From NCBI RefSeq assembly GCF_000426445.1, contig NZ_AUFJ01000013.1, positions 124,001 through 188,000 of the forward strand: 64,000 bases of DNA. Reading direction: 5' to 3'. Origin of the DNA: Brevibacterium album DSM 18261 (GTDB lineage Bacteria; Actinomycetota; Actinomycetes; Actinomycetales; Brevibacteriaceae). Positions 20,054 through 27,886 of the stretch are shown here, one piece after another; position 1 is the stretch's first letter, and each line of letters starts with the position of its first letter. The translations under genes and the position numbers were made by a program. The notes under the pieces are model-generated. The model searched no databases. It had not been told where the DNA came from and saw nothing but the letters and a program-made list of their open reading frames with translations.

Positions 20054-21220
20054 ATGACGACACCGGCGATCATCGGCTGGTCCCACCTGAAGTTCGGCAG
20101 GAGGGACGACACCCTGCAGGAGATGATGGCGGAGGCCGCCCGCGGAGCGCTGGAGGACGCCGGCCTGGCCCCCGGCGACATCGACGCCGTCCACGTGGGC
20201 GTGTACAACACGGGCTTCAGCTCGCAGGGCTTCGACGCCGCGCTGCTGGGTGTGGAGATGCCGGAACTGGCTCAGACCGCGGCCCACCGGCACGAGAACG
20301 CATGTGCGACGGGCTCGACCGCCGTCTTCGCCGCACACGACCAGGTGGCCGCCGGCCGTGCGAAGGCCGTGCTGGTCATCGGCGCGGAGAAGATGACGGC
20401 GGTCTCGGGCGCCCAGGTCAACGACGTGCTGCTGACGGCCTCCTACCGCGCCGAGGAGGAGCAGTACGGCTCCTTCGCGGGGGTGTTCGGCGAGCTCGCG
20501 CGCCGCTATGCGGATCGCTACGGCGACATCGGGGATCCGCTCGCACGGATCGCCGCGAAGAACCATGCCAACGGCGCCCACAACCCCCTCGCCCACATGC
20601 AGAAGGACCTCGGCTTCGAGTTCTGCTCCGCGGTGAGCGAGAAGAACCCCTATGTGGCCGAGCCCCTGCGCCGCACCGACTGCTCGATGGTCTCCGACGG
20701 CGCCGCCGCCCTCGTCATCGCCGCCCCCGAGGTCGCCCGGAGCGCCGCGAAGGGCGTTGCCTGGCGGGGGATGGGCAATGCCAATGAGGCGCTTCCCCTG
20801 TCCCGGCGCGCAGATCCGCTCGTGCTCTCCGGCGCCCGCGCCGCGATGGAGCAGGCGCTCGCCCAGGCAGGCGTCGGGATCCTCGATCTGGACCTCCTCG
20901 AGACCCACGACTGCTTCACCGTCGCCGAGCTGCTCGAGTACGAGGCGTTCGGCCTCGCGGAGGAGGGCAAGGGCGCCGAGGCGATCGAGTCCGGCCTGAC
21001 GACGATGACCGGGGCGCTGCCGGTCAACCCCTCCGGCGGGCTCAAGGCCAAGGGCCATCCCATCGGCGCGACGGGAGTCTCGATGCACGTGATGGCCGCC
21101 TCTCAGCTCACCGGCACGGCTCCCGGGCTGCAGGTGCCCGAGGCCGCGCTCGCCGGCGTCTTCAACATGGGAGGGCTCGCAGTGTCCAACTTCGCCTCCG
21201 TCCTCGAGAGGGTGCGCTGA
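20054..21220 (+). CDS. Thiolase-family acyl-CoA acyltransferase (SCP-x type)
   Basis: 388 aa. It likely cleaves or forms a 3-ketoacyl-CoA. The active-site Cys84 lies in HENACATGS, and GLKAKGHPIGATG near residue 334 carries the catalytic His. The C-terminus has FNMGGLAVSNF, lacking the second Cys of classical thiolases, as in SCP-x/SCP2-type thiolases. ATG 20054 is preferred over ATG 20048, because the latter is part of the ribosome binding region AAGGAGATGGAG. The stop overlaps the ligase ATG by one base. With the ligase and SDRs it suggests side-chain or branched-acid degradation. Confidence 0.92.
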   Translation: MTTPAIIGWSHLKFGRRDDTLQEMMAEAARGALEDAGLAPGDIDAVHVGVYNTGFSSQGFDAALLGVEMPELAQTAAHRHENACATGSTAVFAAHDQVAAGRAKAVLVIGAEKMTAVSGAQVNDVLLTASYRAEEEQYGSFAGVFGELARRYADRYGDIGDPLARIAAKNHANGAHNPLAHMQKDLGFEFCSAVSEKNPYVAEPLRRTDCSMVSDGAAALVIAAPEVARSAAKGVAWRGMGNANEALPLSRRADPLVLSGARAAMEQALAQAGVGILDLDLLETHDCFTVAELLEYEAFGLAEEGKGAEAIESGLTTMTGALPVNPSGGLKAKGHPIGATGVSMHVMAASQLTGTAPGLQVPEAALAGVFNMGGLAVSNFASVLERVR

Positions 21221-23034
21221 TGACCATGACTGCACACGGCTCCTCCGCACCGGAGGCTCAGCGGGTCGCCCAGGCTCAGCAGTCCGGTGAGCGCTTCTCC
21301 CCGCCGGTGCCCGAGGGGTTCGCGCTGCCGGAGCTCCCCCCGGTCTCTGCGGCCTCGCCCGCGGCGGCCTTCGCCCCCGTGCCGCGGCGCGCGGTCAACG
21401 TCGCGCAGTTCCTCCGGCAGACCGCCGCCCGGCTGCCCGAGCATCCTGCCGTGATCGCAGGCGGCACCTCAGCGGGCGGGGAGACCGCGCTGAGCTGGGC
21501 CGAGGTCGACGAGCGGGCCTCGGCGCTCGCGGCGGCACTGCTGGCCGGCCGGACCCGCCGCCGCGACACCGTCATGCTGGTGGCGGACAACTGTCCCGAT
21601 GTCGTGACCGCGTTCTGGGGCATCCTGCGCGCCGGCGGGGTCATCGCCCCGCCCAATGCGAAGCTCTCCGTCGAGGAGCTGCTGGGCATCGCGGAGGAGG
21701 TGCGGCCGGCCGCGGTCCTCGCCGATGCCGCGCATGCGGAGTTCGTGACGGCGCTGCGAGAGACGGGCTGGGACGGCGACGTCCTCACGGTGGGCGAGTT
21801 CGACTCGCTGCCGGCGGCGCCGCAGCAGACGGATGCGCCCGTGGACGAGGACGACCCGTGCTGGTACTTCTTCACCTCGGGCTCCACGGGCAGGCCCAAG
21901 GCCGCGGTGTTCACGCACCGGCATCTGGCGGCCGTGCTCGCCAACCACCACGGCGACCTCTTCCCCGACGAGGGCGAGGACGGGGCGAGCCTCGTGATCG
22001 CCCCGCTCTCGCACGGAGCGGGCATCCACATGCTCGCCCAGGTGTTCACCGGCTGCGCCTCCGTGCTGGTGCCCGGCCCCGGCTTCGACGCCGGTCTCGC
22101 ATGGGAGCTCATCGATCGGCACGGGGTCACCAACGCATTCACGGTCCCGACCATCCTCAACCGCCTCGTGCAGGCCTATCCGACCGACCGGGGGCCGGAG
22201 GACCACACCCTGCGGTACGTCGTGTACGCGGGCGCCCCCATGCTCGCGACCGACCAGGCGGCGGCGCTGGAGCGGCTGGGACAGTGCCTCGTCCAGTACT
22301 TCGGCCTCGCCGAGGTCACCGGCTCGATCACGGTGCTGCGCCGGCACGAGCACGGGCGCATTCCCGCCGATGCCGCGGGGATCGGCACCTGCGGGCGGGC
22401 ACGGACCGGTGTGGTGGTCTCGATCCGCGACGAGTCCGGCCGTGAGCTGCCCGCGGGCGAGCAGGGGGAGGTGTGCGTCTCCGGTCCCACGGTCTGCGCC
22501 GGCTACCTCGGCAGGCCCGAGGCCAATGCGGAGTCCTTCGCCCACGGCGTGTTCCACACCGGCGACGTGGGCTACCTCGACGCCCGGGGCTACCTGTTCC
22601 TCACTGGACGGAAATCGGACATGTTCATCTCCGGCGGCTCGAACGTGTATCCGCGCGAGGTCGAGGAGGCGATCCAGACCTTCCCCGGTGTGAGCCAGAC
22701 CTGTGTGGTGGGCGTGCCGGACCCGGACTGGGGCGAGATGGGCGTGGCCGTCGTCGAGCTTGAGAGCGGTGCCCCTGGAAGGACGGGCGCACCCGGCACC
22801 GAAGCCTCGGCGACGCAGTCCGCTTCCGAGGCCGCAGCGCAGCCCTCGCTCGAGGCCGCAGCGCAGCCCGAGCTCGCCGCCCGCCTCAGAGCGCACCTCA
22901 AGGAGCGCCTGGCCGCCTACAAGGTGCCCAAGGAGTACGTGTTCGTGGCGCAGATGCCGGTGACCGCGTACGGCAAGATCGCGCGCAAGGAGCTGAGAGC
23001 CGAGCTCTCCGCAGGAAGGGGGCGGGCACGATGA
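21220..23034 (+). CDS. AMP-binding acyl-CoA synthetase/ligase
   Basis: 604 aa. It activates a carboxylic acid through an acyl-AMP to its CoA thioester. Seen: the phosphate-binding loop YFFTSGSTGRPKAAVFTH, the adenine region YFGLAEVTGS, the hinge HTGDVGYLDARGYLFLTGRKSD, and the C-terminal lysine segment VTAYGKIARKEL. A 45-residue Ala/Gln/Ser/Glu-rich insert splits the C-terminal domain before RLRAHLKERLAAYKVPKEY. The start overlaps the thiolase stop (TGATG) and the end overlaps the next gene (ATGA), so it is the middle of an operon. Substrate unknown; a short, branched or aromatic acid taken up from outside is plausible. Confidence 0.92.
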   Translation: MTMTAHGSSAPEAQRVAQAQQSGERFSPPVPEGFALPELPPVSAASPAAAFAPVPRRAVNVAQFLRQTAARLPEHPAVIAGGTSAGGETALSWAEVDERASALAAALLAGRTRRRDTVMLVADNCPDVVTAFWGILRAGGVIAPPNAKLSVEELLGIAEEVRPAAVLADAAHAEFVTALRETGWDGDVLTVGEFDSLPAAPQQTDAPVDEDDPCWYFFTSGSTGRPKAAVFTHRHLAAVLANHHGDLFPDEGEDGASLVIAPLSHGAGIHMLAQVFTGCASVLVPGPGFDAGLAWELIDRHGVTNAFTVPTILNRLVQAYPTDRGPEDHTLRYVVYAGAPMLATDQAAALERLGQCLVQYFGLAEVTGSITVLRRHEHGRIPADAAGIGTCGRARTGVVVSIRDESGRELPAGEQGEVCVSGPTVCAGYLGRPEANAESFAHGVFHTGDVGYLDARGYLFLTGRKSDMFISGGSNVYPREVEEAIQTFPGVSQTCVVGVPDPDWGEMGVAVVELESGAPGRTGAPGTEASATQSASEAAAQPSLEAAAQPELAARLRAHLKERLAAYKVPKEYVFVAQMPVTAYGKIARKELRAELSAGRGRAR

Positions 23035-23927
23035 GCCCCAACTCATCGAGTGAGCGGTTTCCGTCGGATCGCGGCGCCCAAACCGACACATACCGCTCAC
23101 GTGACGGAATGAAGAGCGGACGGCTTCGGGAGGAGACCGTCCTCGCGGTGGGCTGCGGTTCGCCGGACGGGCAGACGAACAACGGCCTCGCCGCCGCCCG
23201 GGCGTTCCTGGCCGAGGGCGCGCGGGTGTGCATCGCGGATCGGGAGCCGGCCGCGCTGGACGCCGCGGAACGGGTGCTGCTGGAGGAGGCCCCGGAGGCC
23301 GCGGACCGGCTCCTGACGCGGGTGGCCGATGTCGCCGACGAGTCCCAGCTCGCCGCGGCCGCACATGCGTGCGCCGAGGCATTCGGCGTGCTCACGGTGC
23401 TCCACTACAACGTGGGCATCGTGGTCAACGGGGGAGTCGAGGAGCTCGACATCGCGGGCTTCCGCCGGGCGCTGGACATCAACCTCACGGGAGCCTTCGC
23501 GGCGATGAAGCACGCCGTGCCGCATATGCGCGAGGCCGGCAGGGGGTCGATCATCACGGTGTCCTCGGCCGGCGGACTGCGCTGGATGGGCTACGACTAT
23601 CCGGCCTACGCGGCCTCGAAGGCGGGACTCATCGAGCTCACGAACGCAGTGGGCATGCGCTACGCCCGCGAGGGCATCCGTGCGAACTCGATCGCTCCGG
23701 GACTCATCGAGACCCCGCTCATCCACACCTCGATCGTGGGCCACCACGAATCGCGGGAGGCGATGCTCGCGGCCCGGCACGCGGCCAGCCCGACGGGCCG
23801 GATGGGCACTCCCGAGGACGTTGCGCAGGCCGCGGTGTTCCTCGCCTCGCCGGAATCGGCGTACGTCAATGCCACGACCGTCCCGGTGGACGGCGGGCTC
23901 ATCCACTCCTCGTTCGCCGCCCACTGA
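23031..23927 (+). CDS. Short-chain dehydrogenase/reductase with palindrome-derived N-terminus
   Basis: 298 aa if started at ATG 23031, which overlaps the ligase stop by ATGA. The first 20-odd codons run through a palindrome (23050-23100), giving an Arg/Ser/Asp-rich leader, and a second ATG at 23109 (272 aa) begins the actual fold. The fold has the catalytic Tyr and Lys (YPAYAASKAG), a Ser in ITVSSAGGL, LHYNVGIVVNG instead of NNAG, and a C-terminal PTGRMGTPEDVAQAAVFLASPESAYV. The cofactor loop is unusual (AVGCGSPDGQTNNGLA rather than TGxxxGxG), so NAD(P) binding may be altered. It probably oxidises a hydroxyacyl intermediate for the neighbouring thiolase. Confidence 0.85.
   Translation: MSPNSSSERFPSDRGAQTDTYRSRDGMKSGRLREETVLAVGCGSPDGQTNNGLAAARAFLAEGARVCIADREPAALDAAERVLLEEAPEAADRLLTRVADVADESQLAAAAHACAEAFGVLTVLHYNVGIVVNGGVEELDIAGFRRALDINLTGAFAAMKHAVPHMREAGRGSIITVSSAGGLRWMGYDYPAYAASKAGLIELTNAVGMRYAREGIRANSIAPGLIETPLIHTSIVGHHESREAMLAARHAASPTGRMGTPEDVAQAAVFLASPESAYVNATTVPVDGGLIHSSFAAH
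23050..23100. repeat. Palindrome inside the 5' end of an SDR gene (GTGAGCGG family)
   Basis: Left arm GTGAGCGGTTTCCGTCGG (23050-23067), right arm ending CCGCTCAC (23083-23100); 13 of 18 positions pair. The left arm is the same 18-mer as the start of the palindrome at 55198. It lies within the translationally coupled start of the SDR gene and is read through in frame. Confidence 0.8.
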
Positions 23928-24055
23928 GCGCGGCGGACGGGACGGCTCCTCCGCCCGCTGCGGCAGGGGAGCCGCTCACTGCGCCCACGGCCTCCGCTGT
24001 GCGGCGCCCGCACCCGCGGCGCGGGAGCGCCGGACCGAACCCACAGGAGTCAGTC

Positions 24056-24880
24056 ATGGATGGAACACAGTCATCGGCGGGTGCGGCGCAGAGCCGCACC
24101 CCGGACCCCGCGGTGCTCACCGAGAGCCTCGCCGGCCACCGCGCGCTCGTCACGGGCGCGGCGCGGGGGATCGGCTATCGGATCGCCCTCGCGCTCGCCT
24201 CTCGCGGCGCGACCGTGGGGATCGTCGACCTCGCGGGCGCACAGGAGGCCGCCGAGGCGCTCACGGTCGCGGTGCCGGGGACCAGGGCGACGGGGATCGA
24301 CCTCGACGTCCGCGATGCCGAGGCCGTCACCGGCGCCGTGAACGGCTTCGTCGAGGAGTTCGGCGGGCTCGAGATCCTCGTGAACAACGCGGGAACGGCC
24401 GCGCGCAAGCGCCTCGACGAGATCACCGCCGAGGAGTGGGAACGCGATCTGTCCACCAACCTCGGCGGGACGTTCCACTTCACCCGTGCGGCGCTCTACC
24501 CGCACATGGTCGAGGCCGGCGCCGGCTCGATCGTCAACATCTCCTCGATCTCCGGCATCAACGGGGGTGCGGTGTCCGACGGCGAGGCCGGTGCGCGCTC
24601 CGGCCCGGCCTACTCCGCGAGCAAGGGCGGCATCATCGCGCTCACCAAATGGGTGGCGAAGGAGGTGGGCGTCCACGGCATCCGCTGCAATTCCGTCGCG
24701 CCGGGTCCGGTCGAGTCCGCGCTCACGGAGGGACAGGCCTACGACCTCTCCGGGCAGGCGATCAGGCGCATGGGCCGGCCCGAGGAGATCGCCGGGGCGG
24801 TGGCCTTCCTCGCCTCTCCCGCCGCGGAGTTCGTCACGGGCCAGATCCTGCGCGTGGACGGCGGTGCGGTGATGAGCTGA
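24056..24880 (+). CDS. SDR-family oxidoreductase (classical, NAD(P)-dependent)
   Basis: 274 aa. ATG 24056 follows CAGGAGTCAGTC. The cofactor motif TGAARGIG, the structural NNAGTAARKR, the Ser of IVNISSISG and the catalytic YSASKGG with the following Lys are all present, and the C-terminus GRPEEIAGAVAFLASPAAEF, then VTGQILRVDGG, is typical. About 20 residues precede the fold. It lies 128 bases after the other SDR in the same direction and ends before a strong terminator. It is a standard alcohol or hydroxyacyl-CoA dehydrogenase; specificity cannot be read from the sequence. Confidence 0.93.
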   Translation: MDGTQSSAGAAQSRTPDPAVLTESLAGHRALVTGAARGIGYRIALALASRGATVGIVDLAGAQEAAEALTVAVPGTRATGIDLDVRDAEAVTGAVNGFVEEFGGLEILVNNAGTAARKRLDEITAEEWERDLSTNLGGTFHFTRAALYPHMVEAGAGSIVNISSISGINGGAVSDGEAGARSGPAYSASKGGIIALTKWVAKEVGVHGIRCNSVAPGPVESALTEGQAYDLSGQAIRRMGRPEEIAGAVAFLASPAAEFVTGQILRVDGGAVMS

Positions 24881-24885
24881 GGCGG

Positions 24886-24923
24886 GCGCAGGCTCCGGGG
24901 ACGGACTCCGGAGCCTGCGCTTC
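24886..24923. terminator. Hairpin terminator after the thiolase-ligase-SDR genes
   Basis: GCGCAGGCTCCGG (24886-24898) and CCGGAGCCTGCGC (24908-24920) are perfect 13-bp arms around 9 bases, followed by TTCCT. It lies between convergent genes and can serve both directions. Confidence 0.8.
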
Positions 24924-24985
24924 CTGCTCGTCCCGGGTGCCCGCGTCGTCCTGTCGGGTGGTGCCGGGCGGTCGCCGACCCTGCG

Positions 24986-25945
24986 TCAGCCCCTCGGACC
25001 TGCGAGCATGAGATCGTAGGTCGCTCCCACGACATTGCGGCCGACCGCCAGCGATCCGGAGTGGACCGCGCCGTGCCGGTCGATGAGCGAACAGGTCAGC
25101 GCGGGCGCGCCCTCGCCCAGGATCCCGCTCAGCGTGATGACCTCCGTCGCGGGGCCGTCGACCACACGTCCGCCCTCGTAGAGCGCGCCCACGAAGCTGC
25201 CCGTGCCGCCGCGAACGCTGCCGCCGGCCAGCCCGTGCTCGGCCGAGAGCGAGGCGATCACCTCGCCGAGATCGACATTGGGCCGCACCCGTGCGAACAC
25301 CGCGGTGCGGTCCCCGCGGAGGGCACCCTCGGTCTCGGCGATCGCGCCGCCTCCGGAGGTCCCGCGGCCGGCGGCCGTCAGCGGAGGCTCCGGCGCGAAG
25401 ACCGGCAGCAGGGTCTCCTCGCACGTGCTGTTGACCAGGGACATCCCGTAGAGCGGCCAGACCACCGCATTCGTCAGCGGGCCCGCGGTCGTGGTCTCCG
25501 GCCACAGGTGCCCGCCCAGCAGCTCGCCGTCCGCCGCCTGCCAGGCGGCGTGGAAGTGCACCCAGCGGGTCAGCGGAGCCTCCGGTGCCGTGCGTCGATA
25601 TCCGACCGTCGCGGTCCCGGCCGTCACGACCCCTGAGCTCTCGTGGGTGTCGGAGTAGAGCATGGGGCGGACGTCGTCGCCGTAGGCGGGGAAGCAGTAG
25701 GAGATGCGCGGAAGCAGAGCACCGGAGAACTCGACGACGCCTGAATCGGCGCCCGTCGCCTCGACGGCGGCGACGACGGCGTCGATCAGCGGCCATTCGG
25801 TCTCGGACGCCACGTGGGCCGGGAGGAGATCTGCGGTGGAGAAGGGCTGCGTCCTGCCGACCCGCACCGTCGTGCGCGACCCGGCGACGATGCCGGGGTG
25901 CGTGACCGGGCGGCCGGGGACGATCCCGTGACGGTCGTTGTCCAT
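24986..25945 (-). CDS. Protein with two PPC/DUF296 domains
   Basis: 319 aa from ATG 25945. The N-terminal half carries the PPC signature (RWVHFHAAWQAADGELLGGHL and a metal-binding-type His). The C-terminal half repeats the fold more loosely (GLAGGSVRGGTGSFVGALYE, EVITLSGILGEG, CSLIDRHGAVHSGSLAVG) without the histidines, so the protein looks like an internal duplication with one eroded copy. A -10-like TACAGT ends 6 bases before the ATG, suggesting a leaderless mRNA; a TTG at 26005 is a less likely start. PPC proteins bind DNA in plants, but bacterial members are mostly uncharacterised. Transcribed away from the TRAP transporter genes, it may sense or bind the transported compound. Confidence 0.8.
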   Translation of the reverse strand: MDNDRHGIVPGRPVTHPGIVAGSRTTVRVGRTQPFSTADLLPAHVASETEWPLIDAVVAAVEATGADSGVVEFSGALLPRISYCFPAYGDDVRPMLYSDTHESSGVVTAGTATVGYRRTAPEAPLTRWVHFHAAWQAADGELLGGHLWPETTTAGPLTNAVVWPLYGMSLVNSTCEETLLPVFAPEPPLTAAGRGTSGGGAIAETEGALRGDRTAVFARVRPNVDLGEVIASLSAEHGLAGGSVRGGTGSFVGALYEGGRVVDGPATEVITLSGILGEGAPALTCSLIDRHGAVHSGSLAVGRNVVGATYDLMLAGPRG

Positions 25946-25951
25946 GCGGGA

Positions 25952-25957
25952 ACTGTA
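25952..25957 (-). promoter_or_regulatory. -10 box for a leaderless PPC-protein mRNA
   Basis: TACAGT on the minus strand, 6 bases before ATG 25945. The spacing puts the transcription start at or next to the start codon. No good -35 is visible. Confidence 0.5.
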
Positions 25958-26094
25958 TCCGGAACTGGCTTCGAGCGTCTCCGTGAGTTCCACTGAGCGG
26001 GACAAGTATCGCGGTGCTTGACCCGTCTTTCCGGGGATGAGCGATGATCACAGGGCTGCCCAGGTCGCCTGAGGTCCGTATCGTGGAACATTGC

Positions 26095-26123
26095 TTGTGC
26101 GCTATCTCACGGATGAGTACATT
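26095..26123 (+). promoter_or_regulatory. Candidate promoter of dctPQM
   Basis: TTGTGC (26095-26100), a 17-base spacer, then TACATT (26118-26123). It would give a 5' leader of about 85 bases before dctP. Confidence 0.6.
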
Positions 26124-26213
26124 CCCTTCCATGCGCTCGGCGGGATGTCGTCGGGTGGAGACCCAGGACCCGGTTGCCGGGCTGCCCCTCAGAGGGACCT
26201 CAAAGGAGAGACG

Positions 26214-27224
26214 ATGAAGAACAAGGCACTGCTGGTGACCGGCGCGATGGCCGCCACTGCACTCGTGGCCTCCGGCTGCTCGGGCGCGGGCGGCGGTGAG
26301 GGCGGCGGGTCCTACACCTGGGACTTCACCATCACGACCTCGGACAGCTCGACCTGGTACGAGGGTGCGGAGCGGTTCGGCGAGCTGCTCGAGGAGAAGT
26401 CGGACGGGAGAATGACGCTGAACATCGTCGCGAATGAGCAGCTCTCCGGCGGCGACCCGGCCGCCGGCGTGGAGATGCTCGCAGACGGAGGCAAGGCGTT
26501 CTCCTACAACTCGCCCATCATCTACTCGGGCATCGACCCCCGCTTCGGTGCGATCACGGCGCCGTTCCTCTACGAGAACATCGAGGAGGCCGATGCAGTG
26601 CTCGCCGGCACCGGCGCCGAGGCCTACGACCAGCTCACCGAGGAGATGGGCATCGAGTTCCTGGGCTTCGGCGAATCCGGCTTCCGCCAGCTGACGACGG
26701 CGGACCGGGAGGTCACCGCGCCCGAGGACCTCGACGGTCTGAAGTTCCGCGTGGCCGGCTCTGCCCTGTTCCTCGACATCTACCGCGAGATGGGTGCCGA
26801 TCCCGTGTCGATGAACTGGGCGGAGGTCTTCACCTCGCTGCAGAACGGGACGATTGACGGGCAGGAGAACCCGATCGACATCATCCACTCCTCCAGCCTG
26901 TCCGAGGTGCAGAGCCACCTGACCCTGTGGAACTACGTCTATGACCCGCTCATCCTCGGCATGAACAAGGGCATGTTCGACGAGCTGAGCGAGGAGGACC
27001 AGCAGATCGTCACCGAGGCCGCGGCGGAGGCCAATGAGTTCCAGGTCCAGGCGAACCGCGACAAGGCCGATGAGCAGCTCGCGGAGCTGCAGGAGACGAT
27101 GCAGGTCGTGGAGCTGAACCCGGAGCAGCGCGAGGTGTTCCGCAGCGCGATGGAGCCGGTCTACGAGAAGTACGAGGCCGAGTGGACGCCCGAGATCTTC
27201 GAGAAGGTCCAGCCGCAGGGCTGA
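26214..27224 (+). CDS. dctP: TRAP transporter substrate-binding lipoprotein
   Basis: 336 aa. The N-terminus is a lipoprotein signal peptide (MKNKALLVTG, then LVASGC with the lipidated Cys near residue 23), followed by a Gly-rich tether. The mature part is a DctP-type binding protein: LLEEKSDGRMTLNIVANEQL, GFGESGFRQLTT, the APEDLDGLKFRVAGS segment that holds the substrate-carboxylate Arg, and NGTIDGQENPIDII. ATG 26214 follows AAAGGAGAG. It delivers an organic acid to the DctQM permease coded just downstream. Membrane-anchored TRAP binding proteins are the Gram-positive form of the family. Confidence 0.95.
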   Translation: MKNKALLVTGAMAATALVASGCSGAGGGEGGGSYTWDFTITTSDSSTWYEGAERFGELLEEKSDGRMTLNIVANEQLSGGDPAAGVEMLADGGKAFSYNSPIIYSGIDPRFGAITAPFLYENIEEADAVLAGTGAEAYDQLTEEMGIEFLGFGESGFRQLTTADREVTAPEDLDGLKFRVAGSALFLDIYREMGADPVSMNWAEVFTSLQNGTIDGQENPIDIIHSSSLSEVQSHLTLWNYVYDPLILGMNKGMFDELSEEDQQIVTEAAAEANEFQVQANRDKADEQLAELQETMQVVELNPEQREVFRSAMEPVYEKYEAEWTPEIFEKVQPQG

Positions 27225-27259
27225 GCGCACGCTCAGCCCCTCCCCGGAAGCCGGTGCCC

Positions 27260-27886
27260 ATGTTCGACAAGGTCCTCACCCTCACGGAGAACGTCCTCAT
27301 GGCCGTGACGTTCTTCACGATCACGATGGTGGCGTTCGTCAACGTCGTGGCGCGCTACGTCTTCAGCGCCTCGCTGTCCTTCACGGGCGAGCTCATCGTC
27401 AATCTGGCGGTGCTGCTCACCCTCGTGGGCGCCTCGGCGGCGACTCGCATGGGGTCGCACCCGGGGTTCAGCCTGCTCCGCGACTCCCTGCGCGGAGGGC
27501 GGCGGATGGCCGTCGCCCTGGTGATCTGCGCGGCGATGTTCGCGTTCTACGCCGTCTTCTGCTGGCTGGGCCTGGACATGGTGCAGAAGCAGGCGGCGAG
27601 CGGCCGGCTCACTCCGGCGCTGGGCTTCCCGCAGTGGATCTTCTCCCTGGCGCTGCCGTTCGGTGCGCTGCTGGGCGGGATCAGGACGGTGCAGATCGCC
27701 GTCATCGAGCTGCGCGGTGGGCAGGCGCTCGTGGGTGAGGAGTCCGAGGCCATCGAGGCCGCCGAGGCCGTCCGGGCGGAGTATGCAGAGCCGCCGGTCG
27801 CGGCCGCCGGGCGGTCCGGAGAGACCACGCGGCCGGCCGGTGCGCCGCGAACCGCAGGACACGAGCAGGGGGAGTCCCAGCCATGA
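27260..27886 (+). CDS. dctQ: TRAP transporter small permease subunit
   Basis: 208 aa with four hydrophobic segments (from about residues 10, 45, 85 and 130), the second preceded by the typical NVVARYVF motif and FTGELIVNLAVLLTLVGAS. About 60 residues of polar Ala/Glu/Gly-rich tail follow the last membrane span, longer than usual. The stop overlaps the dctM start by ATGA. It forms the membrane complex with DctM for sodium-driven uptake of the DctP ligand. Confidence 0.92.
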   Translation: MFDKVLTLTENVLMAVTFFTITMVAFVNVVARYVFSASLSFTGELIVNLAVLLTLVGASAATRMGSHPGFSLLRDSLRGGRRMAVALVICAAMFAFYAVFCWLGLDMVQKQAASGRLTPALGFPQWIFSLALPFGALLGGIRTVQIAVIELRGGQALVGEESEAIEAAEAVRAEYAEPPVAAAGRSGETTRPAGAPRTAGHEQGESQP

